Assembly (NCBI GenBank): GCA_025353235.1
Contig: JANXQZ010000965.1
Location: forward strand, 1-9,430
Source of the DNA: Bryobacterales bacterium
GTDB lineage: Bacteria > Acidobacteriota > Terriglobia > Bryobacterales > Bryobacteraceae
DNA: 9,430 bases
Direction of reading: 5' to 3'
The notes beneath the pieces were generated by a model, which did no database searches, was not told where the DNA came from, and saw only the letters and a program-made list of their open reading frames with translations. Position numbers and translations under genes: made by a program. Each line of letters opens with the position of its first letter. Within the stretch, counting starts at the first letter, position 1. Positions 1-5,392 of the stretch are shown in pieces.

Positions 1-2079
1 TACGACTCCACCAAGCTCGAAGAAGACAAGAGCCGGATGCAGAATTTTTATCAGGAGCACGGCTATTTCGTGGCTCGGACAACCGATTCGTCGGTCGCGA
101 TGCGCAACGTAGTGCCGCATGGCCTGCACATCCCGCTTATCCTTCCGAAAAAGCCGAGCACGGTAGCCGATCTGTCCGTGACCATCGAAGAAGGTCGTAA
201 ATATCACCTCAACAAGATTTCCTTCACGGGAGTCAAGTTCTTTCGTACTCCGGAAGCTTTGATGCGCCCGCTCTTTCAAATGACCGAGGGCGATACGTTC
301 TCCACCGCCAAGCTGCGCAAGGGCCTCGAGAACATGCGCAAGCTCTACGGCGAATTCGGATTCATCGACTTCGTGGGCGAGCCGAATTTCGAGCCGGATC
401 CCAATTCCGACAAAATCGACATGTCCCTGGCAGTCGATGAAGGCAAGCAGTTTTTCGTTCGTCGGCTTGACTTTGCCGGGAACACGACCACCCGCGACAG
501 AGTGATCCGCCGCGAAATGCTGCTCGACGAAGGCGACATGTACAACACGCGCCTTTGGGAGTTGAGCGTTCTGCGCTTGAATCAGCTCGGCTATTTTGAG
601 GCGCTCAAGCCCGAGGAAGCTGCGGACATTAAGCGCGACACGAAAACCAATACAGTCGACCTGACCGTTAAGGTGAAAGAACGCGGCAAGAACTCGATTC
701 AGTTAAACGGCGGTGTTTCCGGGATCTCAGGCAGCTTCGTCGGGTTCTCATACTCGACCAATAACTTCTTGGGATTGGGCGAGACGCTCAGTTTGAGTTC
801 GCAGCTAGGCACTCGCCTGCGTAGCGTTCAGTTTGGGTTCACCGAGCCATACCTTTTCGACAAGTCCATTCAGAGTGGTGTCACGCTCTACACCCAGCGC
901 TTCAACTACGATCAAGCGCGCGAAGCGTCGGTCCTGAGCGGACAGAACCTGATTCCTTTGTATAACTCGCTCGGGACCAACAACTTGCTGAACTACGTAT
1001 CCAATGGCTATGGCGGAACGGTCTTTGCGAGTTATCAATTGCGGCGAAGTTTCGCCCGCCTTGGGATCAGCTATGGTTACGACATCTCGCACATACGCAC
1101 GCTAACGGACGCAGCGAGCACCTACTTCAACTACATCGACTTCCAGGGAGTTACAGGTCCGAACTCATTGAGCGGCATTAAGACGAGCAAGGTAACTCCC
1201 TCCTATACGTTCAATACCGTCAACCATCCAATCACGCCAACCGGTGGCAAGTCGCTGTTTGCCTCGATTGGCCTAGCCGGATTGGGGGGCAACGTCAACA
1301 CGATCGAGCCGACCATTGATGCCAAATACTTCCGCGCCGGATTTAGGAAGGGCCACGTGATCGGGGTTCACTTTCTGGGACGTTTCCTGATGGGTTACGG
1401 CGGCAAGGTGGCTCCTCCGTTCTCGCGATATTACACGGGCGGTGAAAACGACATCCGAGGATTTGAGATCTGGGGAATCAGTCCCATCGCGTTCCTGCCC
1501 AGTTCGGCTGCGGCCAACGTTTTGAACTCGGACGGAACCCCGCGCCAGCAGAAAGTAATCGTGAACGGGCAGGAGACGTTCCAAAACGTGACATTGCAGA
1601 TCCCGATCTATCAGCTGGTATTTCCCGGCGGCGATACGAACGTGGTCACCAACTTCGAGTACCGCGTGCCGATTGTCGGTCCAGTCACGCTGGCCTACTT
1701 CTTCGACGCGGGCATCGACAAGCTAACGCTACCGGGCCAGTTGAAGCTGAATCCGGATCGCGTGGTTCAGTTGAACCAAACATTTCCGCAAGCCGCTTTT
1801 GAGGGACGGGCCGTGATCGCGCCCGGCACTCAAAAGATTCGCGCCTCCACGGGCTTGGAATTGCAGGTCCTGATGCCAGTTGTCAATGCGCCGTTCCGTC
1901 TTTATTGGGCCTACAATCCGCTTCTCTTCCGGGGGTTCTTGCAGCCGCCGATCGTGGCCGACCGGTCTTCGTTCCCCAACCAAGCTACGTTTAACAACGC
2001 GCTGGCCAGTTTCGGCAACCCGATTCCGTTCTTTGAAAAGCATTCGACGTTTCGATTCTCGGTCGGGCGCACTTTCTAG
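1..2079 (+). CDS. bamA: Outer membrane protein assembly factor BamA, 5' partial (Omp85 family)
   Basis: Central insertase of the BAM complex; it folds and inserts beta-barrel proteins into the outer membrane. The frame is open from the first base of the window, so the N-terminus (signal peptide and early POTRA domains) lies outside; the ATG at 37 is internal. The 692 visible residues show the end of one POTRA domain, then two more starting near residues 65 and 148, each with the conserved helix-end glycine-aromatic pair (GYF at 21, GF at 120, GYF at 197). From about residue 231 to the end is the 16-strand barrel. It includes the IRGF motif of the L6 loop (bases 1453-1464), the FEYRVPI strand before a FFDAG segment, and a terminal beta-signal FRFSVGRTF that matches the BAM recognition pattern and ends in Phe. 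Skp follows 56 bp downstream, the usual partner order. A TamA-type paralogue is less likely given the skp neighbour. Confidence 0.93.
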   Translation, partial: YDSTKLEEDKSRMQNFYQEHGYFVARTTDSSVAMRNVVPHGLHIPLILPKKPSTVADLSVTIEEGRKYHLNKISFTGVKFFRTPEALMRPLFQMTEGDTFSTAKLRKGLENMRKLYGEFGFIDFVGEPNFEPDPNSDKIDMSLAVDEGKQFFVRRLDFAGNTTTRDRVIRREMLLDEGDMYNTRLWELSVLRLNQLGYFEALKPEEAADIKRDTKTNTVDLTVKVKERGKNSIQLNGGVSGISGSFVGFSYSTNNFLGLGETLSLSSQLGTRLRSVQFGFTEPYLFDKSIQSGVTLYTQRFNYDQAREASVLSGQNLIPLYNSLGTNNLLNYVSNGYGGTVFASYQLRRSFARLGISYGYDISHIRTLTDAASTYFNYIDFQGVTGPNSLSGIKTSKVTPSYTFNTVNHPITPTGGKSLFASIGLAGLGGNVNTIEPTIDAKYFRAGFRKGHVIGVHFLGRFLMGYGGKVAPPFSRYYTGGENDIRGFEIWGISPIAFLPSSAAANVLNSDGTPRQQKVIVNGQETFQNVTLQIPIYQLVFPGGDTNVVTNFEYRVPIVGPVTLAYFFDAGIDKLTLPGQLKLNPDRVVQLNQTFPQAAFEGRAVIAPGTQKIRASTGLELQVLMPVVNAPFRLYWAYNPLLFRGFLQPPIVADRSSFPNQATFNNALASFGNPIPFFEKHSTFRFSVGRTF

Positions 2080-2089
2080 AGCAGCCGGA

Positions 2090-2112
2090 TACAATAGTTT
2101 AGAATTTAGAAT
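2090..2112 (+). promoter_or_regulatory. AT-rich candidate promoter/operator element before skp
   Basis: The short bamA-skp gap contains TACAAT (2090-2095) and two back-to-back copies of TTAGAAT (2099-2105 and 2106-2112). All contain or resemble a -10 box and stand out in GC-rich surroundings. No convincing -35 hexamer is found at 16-18 bp from any of them. It may be a weak internal promoter for skp, or simply AT-rich leader. Confidence 0.22.
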
Positions 2113-2123
2113 AAGCCAATTTC

Positions 2124-2128
2124 AGGAG
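2124..2128 (+). promoter_or_regulatory. Ribosome binding site of skp
   Basis: AGGAG lies 7 bases before the GTG at 2136. It decides the GTG as the start. The nearby ATG at 2146 is in another frame. Confidence 0.8.
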
Positions 2129-2135
2129 TATCACA

Positions 2136-2783
2136 GTGAGAACATATGCAATCGGCCTGTCCGTGCTCGCCCTAGCGGCCAGTACTCTGACGCAGGCGCA
2201 AACCAACAGCAAAGTTGGCGTCATCAACATACAGAGCGCTCTCGTCAGCACTAAGGACGGCCAAAAGGCGGCTGGCGAGTTGGAATCGAAGTCGCAACCG
2301 AAGCGGAAGACGATTGAAGCCAAACAGAGCGATATTAACGGCTTGAAGGACCAGCTGCAAAAGGGACAGAACGCGCTTAGCGAGACGGCCAAGACTCAGT
2401 TGATCCGCGATATCGACGTGAAGACGAAGAGTCTGAATCGCGATATGGAAGATGCGCAGGCCGAGTTGGACGCGGATCAGCAAAAGGTGCTGCAAGAACT
2501 GGGCGGCCGCATGATGGCGGTGATCGACAAATACGCCAAGGATAACGGCTACACTCTGATTCTGGACGTCAGTTCTCCGCAGACGCCGGTGCTGTTCGCG
2601 TCGAACACCATCGACATTACCAAAGACATCATTGATTTGTACGATAAGAATGCCGGTACGGGGGCTGCGACTCCAACCGCAACCAAACCAGCCATGAGCA
2701 ACCCCGCACCGATGAGGCCTGCTCCTGTTACTCCGCGACCAGTGACTCCGGCTCCCCAGCCCAAGCCTGCTGTAGTAAAGTAG
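2136..2783 (+). CDS. skp: Periplasmic chaperone Skp/OmpH family, with proline-rich C-terminal tail
   Basis: Skp-type holdase, which as a trimer keeps unfolded outer-membrane proteins soluble in the periplasm on their way to BamA. The 215-residue product starts with GTG, supported by AGGAG 7 bases upstream. Residues 1-21 form a signal peptide (hydrophobic AIGLSVLALAAS, probable cleavage after TQA). The OmpH domain spans about 26-172: a first strand KVGVINIQ, a long charged, Gln/Lys/Asp-rich helical hairpin forming the tentacle (about 45-125), and a return to the body with GYTLILDVSS and a terminal ITKDIIDLYDK helix. Residues 174-215 are an extra Pro/Ala/Thr-rich tail with PAP, VTPRPVTP and PQPKP segments, absent from the roughly 160-residue enterobacterial protein. 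The position directly after bamA is classical. The family call is secure; the tail's role is unknown. Confidence 0.9.
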   Translation: MRTYAIGLSVLALAASTLTQAQTNSKVGVINIQSALVSTKDGQKAAGELESKSQPKRKTIEAKQSDINGLKDQLQKGQNALSETAKTQLIRDIDVKTKSLNRDMEDAQAELDADQQKVLQELGGRMMAVIDKYAKDNGYTLILDVSSPQTPVLFASNTIDITKDIIDLYDKNAGTGAATPTATKPAMSNPAPMRPAPVTPRPVTPAPQPKPAVVK

Positions 2784-2790
2784 CTCGGCG

Positions 2791-2810
2791 GCCGCTCGCC
2801 TGAGGGCGGC
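2791..2810 (+). terminator. GC-rich hairpin after skp (terminator-like, no U tract)
   Basis: A stem of seven pairs (one G-T) closes a six-base loop, starting 7 bases after the skp stop. The bases that follow are GTCCTCTCAG, not a T-run, so intrinsic termination is doubtful. It may stabilise the skp message 3' end or attenuate read-through to the downstream genes. Confidence 0.3.
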
Positions 2811-2822
2811 GTCCTCTCAGCT

Positions 2823-2828
2823 AAGGAG
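2823..2828 (+). promoter_or_regulatory. Strong ribosome binding site of the 50-residue protein
   Basis: AAGGAG lies 7 bases before the ATG at 2836. This near-perfect Shine-Dalgarno sequence is the main reason to accept the short reading frame as a gene. Confidence 0.7.
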
Positions 2829-2835
2829 CTAAGCC

Positions 2836-2988
2836 ATGACGGACTACGAGAACGACGGGGAGAGAATTAGTGCTCTGCTAAAGCTAGCCGAGCAGGATGG
2901 TGAGAACATCCGCGCTTTAGTCCGCATCGCCGAAATACACGAGCGGCGGATAACAGCGGTCGAGGGCGGAGCGGAACCGCCAGCGTGA
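2836..2988 (+). CDS. Small acidic helical protein, 50 aa, unknown function
   Basis: I do not recognise a family. The frame opens with ATG behind AAGGAG at ideal spacing and closes with TGA, giving 50 residues rich in Glu, Ala, Ile, Leu and Arg with no signal peptide or membrane span. Residues 11-24 and 25-38 are two copies of one 14-residue unit (I-x-A-L-L/V-K/R-L/I-A-E-x-x-x-x-x), and a third begins at residue 39 (I-T-A-V-E). The hydrophobic positions recur at 3-4 residue spacing, as in an amphipathic helix or coiled coil, so a helical oligomer or protein-binding peptide is plausible. It sits between skp and the phosphatase pair on the same strand. Its stop is about 125 bases before the first conventional start of the phosphatase, so it could be co-transcribed with it. 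Confidence 0.62.
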   Translation: MTDYENDGERISALLKLAEQDGENIRALVRIAEIHERRITAVEGGAEPPA

Positions 2989-3112
2989 TCCTCCAATAGG
3001 GTATCTTCAATTCATCGCCTCTTTCCTCTCTCCCGTCCTGTCCGCGCTGCCATTCCCTTGGCGCACGCGAAAACTCGCCATCTTTCTCTTACTCTTAGCT
3101 CCAGCAGCGCTG
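2954..3112 (+). other. Open reading frame extension encoding the probable true N-terminus of the first phosphatase
   Basis: Reading back in frame from the GTG at 3113, the frame stays open to a stop at 2951-2953. The last part of this stretch encodes PFPWRTRK followed by a strongly hydrophobic AIFLLLLAPAALV segment, a typical N-terminal membrane anchor that continues straight into the phosphatase. There is no ATG, GTG or TTG in this frame. The only candidates are CTG at 3038 or 3047 and rarer ATA/ATC codons, and the upstream bases are pyrimidine-rich without a Shine-Dalgarno. The 3047 CTG would give a natural-looking start (M-PFPWRTRK), but this is inference. Confidence 0.6.
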
Positions 3113-5392
3113 GTGACTGGCTTCACTTTGCGCTGGATTCGACCCGCACCCCCGCCTCTCGCCATTGCCCTTAATCGCGAACAGTTCATAGAGCATAGCC
3201 GCTCAGCCGCGCATTCCGCCGGGTTCGATGCCAGCCAATGGGCTGCCGCTGTTCAGATTGAACAAGACGAAAACGCAGTTAGAAACTTCAGCGGGAGCCG
3301 GCCTGGCAACCCGCTTCGAGCGCGATTGCAGCCCCCCGCAAGCGTCATCGTGCGATTGCGGGCGCCAAACTCCGACGGAGTCTTTGAAACTCATCTAGGA
3401 CCTTCGGGCGACCTCCTCGCGTGGTCGTCAAACAACTTGCCCGGACAGAGTGGGAAAGCAGAAGAGAATCCCAGTCTTCAAGCCTCTCTGTCCATTGATG
3501 CGTGGTTGAAACGCTACGGCACGCCCGCCCTCGGTAAATGGCGGCGCTGGACCTCGGATGGCGATGCCGGATCCCGCTTCGAAGCGGACCTGCATTTCAC
3601 GGAAGCTCCACAAGACAAGTACAGGGTGGAGGTCAAGGCTCAGGGAAACCTCCTGCGTGCCGCATCCATCCACGGACAGTTCGAGGCCGGAAACAGAACC
3701 GGCTTCTCCTCCGTCGTGGAGCAGACCTTCTTAATCTTGGGAATAACCTTGACCGGATTCTTCCTGCTATACAGCTTGCGTCTGTTTCGTCGGCGTCGGC
3801 GCGAGGGAGAAATCCCGCAAGCGAGAGCTCTCATCCTCATCGCAGTTTTCGGACTCTGCGGCTTTGCCTTCGTAGCGTTGAATCTTGACTCCCTTACCAA
3901 CTGGATGGGCATGCTCGCTGGCTTCGGAACATCGCTCCTGTACCTGCTGGGCGGCCTCTTCGTGTCCGCCGCGTATGCCAGCGGAGAGGGCGAAATACGC
4001 GAAGGATGGCCCGGCAAACTCGTCGCCTTCGATGCCATGCTGTCCGGCAAATGGCTAACAAAGTCGGTCGGCATCTCGGCTGTCATAGCGTTCACCATAG
4101 CGGCATGGCTCTTTCTCATAACATCCATCGCTTGGTCCCTAGGCCCCTTGCAGGCCGCCCTGTTGATCGATAAAGATCTGCTCGATCTGGCTCTGGGCCG
4201 CAACGTTTTCCTCAGGAGCCTGGTCGACCTCCCGCTGCGCGTAAGCTTCCTCATCGTCGCGGGCCTGTTCATGCCGCTCGCGTTCATCCACCGGAGGCGT
4301 TGGACGGGGTGGAAAGTCTGGACCGCGCTCCTAGTCTGCCCCCTGCTGGTCGACGCAGGACTGCGCTCTTTTTCGGTGAGCGGCATCGGCCCGTCTGCCA
4401 CCTTGTTGGGTATAGCGGCAGTGATTGCTGGATCGTTTTATTTCGGAGACGTGCTGGCTGCGGTATTAGGCGCGCTGCTCTACAGCGCACTCGCCAGCAT
4501 GGCTGCCATCGCGACTGCCGTGCCAGCGGTATCCGGAATTGCTGCGGGGTTGTTAGCCGCAATCACGTTGGCGATGCTTCCAATGCTGGTGGCGGCGTGG
4601 CGCGGCCGCGAAGTGGATGAACTCGGCGTCCGTCCGAAGTATGCCCGCAATTTAGCCGAGCGATTGTCGATGAAGGCCGAAGCGACCGCAGCCCGGGAAG
4701 CTCAGCTGAGACTCTTGCCGGTGAAAATGCCCGTTCGGCAGGACCTCTCCATTGCAGCTTACTGTCAGCCCGCAGGCGTGGTGGGCGGCGATTTTTATGA
4801 CTTCTTCGCCGCGCCTGAAGAGCGTCTCGGCATCTTCGTTGCATCGGGGAGCGGTCTCGGCATGGCGAGCGCCCTCACCATCGCTCTCGCCAAAGGATTT
4901 CTCGTATCGGAGGTGAATCGAGGCGAGAGTCCCGATGCGTCGTTGAAGGCTCTGCTTACAGTTTTGTCCGGGCGCGTTGGCGCCGCAGCGGAACGAACCG
5001 GACTCTTGCTGATGGTGGTACACCCGGCGAGCGGCAAAGTTCAGATCGCGCGGCGGGGCGCATTCCCGGTCGTGTGGCTCATCAAGGGACGGGAATGTTC
5101 GGCCATTCACTTGGACAGGGACGCCACCGATTCAGTGGAAACCGCCACCATGGCCTGGCGTTCAGGCGAAGTTCTAGTGGCGCACACCGAAGGGCTGACA
5201 GCATTGCTCGATGATCAATCCCCCAGCGGGCAGTGCAGCTGGTTCGAGGCGATCGCTAAGCGGACCCAAGGCGCAGAACCCGACCGGATCGAGCTTGAAT
5301 TGCTATCCCGATTGGGCGGCCGCAAGAGGAAACGCCTGCGAGCGCTGCGCCGCGATCTAACCACCGTCGTGCTGAGGAACCGGACTGCATGA
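3113..5392 (+). CDS. Membrane-anchored SpoIIE/PP2C-type phosphatase homologue, probably catalytically inactive
   Basis: Coordinates use the first conventional start (GTG), but it lacks a ribosome binding site and cuts off an N-terminal anchor encoded upstream. On this numbering (759 residues), about 20-200 is a soluble, presumably extracytoplasmic domain containing GFDAS (37-41) and GPSGDLLAW (96-104). About 205-496 holds some seven to nine membrane spans. A short helical linker EAxxxxREAQLRLLP (523-536) leads to a SpoIIE-type domain (536-757). The family normally dephosphorylates anti-sigma antagonists or similar phosphoserine proteins using two metal ions. GGDFYD (558-563) is intact, but the usual ADVSGKG is ASGSGLG (S578 for Asp), AGHNP is RGAFP (648-652), SDG is TEG (E693), and DDLT is RDLT (R747), preceded by a basic run. 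A regulatory pseudophosphatase is the likely reading. The downstream paralogue overlaps by 4 bases. Confidence 0.85.
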   Translation: MTGFTLRWIRPAPPPLAIALNREQFIEHSRSAAHSAGFDASQWAAAVQIEQDENAVRNFSGSRPGNPLRARLQPPASVIVRLRAPNSDGVFETHLGPSGDLLAWSSNNLPGQSGKAEENPSLQASLSIDAWLKRYGTPALGKWRRWTSDGDAGSRFEADLHFTEAPQDKYRVEVKAQGNLLRAASIHGQFEAGNRTGFSSVVEQTFLILGITLTGFFLLYSLRLFRRRRREGEIPQARALILIAVFGLCGFAFVALNLDSLTNWMGMLAGFGTSLLYLLGGLFVSAAYASGEGEIREGWPGKLVAFDAMLSGKWLTKSVGISAVIAFTIAAWLFLITSIAWSLGPLQAALLIDKDLLDLALGRNVFLRSLVDLPLRVSFLIVAGLFMPLAFIHRRRWTGWKVWTALLVCPLLVDAGLRSFSVSGIGPSATLLGIAAVIAGSFYFGDVLAAVLGALLYSALASMAAIATAVPAVSGIAAGLLAAITLAMLPMLVAAWRGREVDELGVRPKYARNLAERLSMKAEATAAREAQLRLLPVKMPVRQDLSIAAYCQPAGVVGGDFYDFFAAPEERLGIFVASGSGLGMASALTIALAKGFLVSEVNRGESPDASLKALLTVLSGRVGAAAERTGLLLMVVHPASGKVQIARRGAFPVVWLIKGRECSAIHLDRDATDSVETATMAWRSGEVLVAHTEGLTALLDDQSPSGQCSWFEAIAKRTQGAEPDRIELELLSRLGGRKRKRLRALRRDLTTVVLRNRTA
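5374..5379 (+). promoter_or_regulatory. Ribosome binding site of the second phosphatase, inside the first gene
   Basis: GAGGAA lies 9 bases before the ATG at 5389, within the last codons of the upstream gene. Together with the ATGA overlap it indicates translational coupling of the two phosphatases. Confidence 0.65.

Noticed and set aside
2989..3112. Promoter for the phosphatase genes between the small gene and 3113
   Set aside because: No paired -35/-10 elements are visible, and most of the stretch appears to be coding for the phosphatase N-terminus.
3640..4401. 253-codon open frame on the minus strand
   Set aside because: It lies wholly antisense to the first phosphatase, its product is Arg/Ser/Pro-rich with no domain, and the plus-strand gene has clear motifs. 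It is a shadow of GC-rich coding DNA.
3719..4600. CPBP/Abi protease-like membrane domain within the phosphatases
   Set aside because: The multi-span region made me look for the EExxxR and later histidine motifs of that family, but I do not see them in either copy, so only generic membrane spans are claimed.
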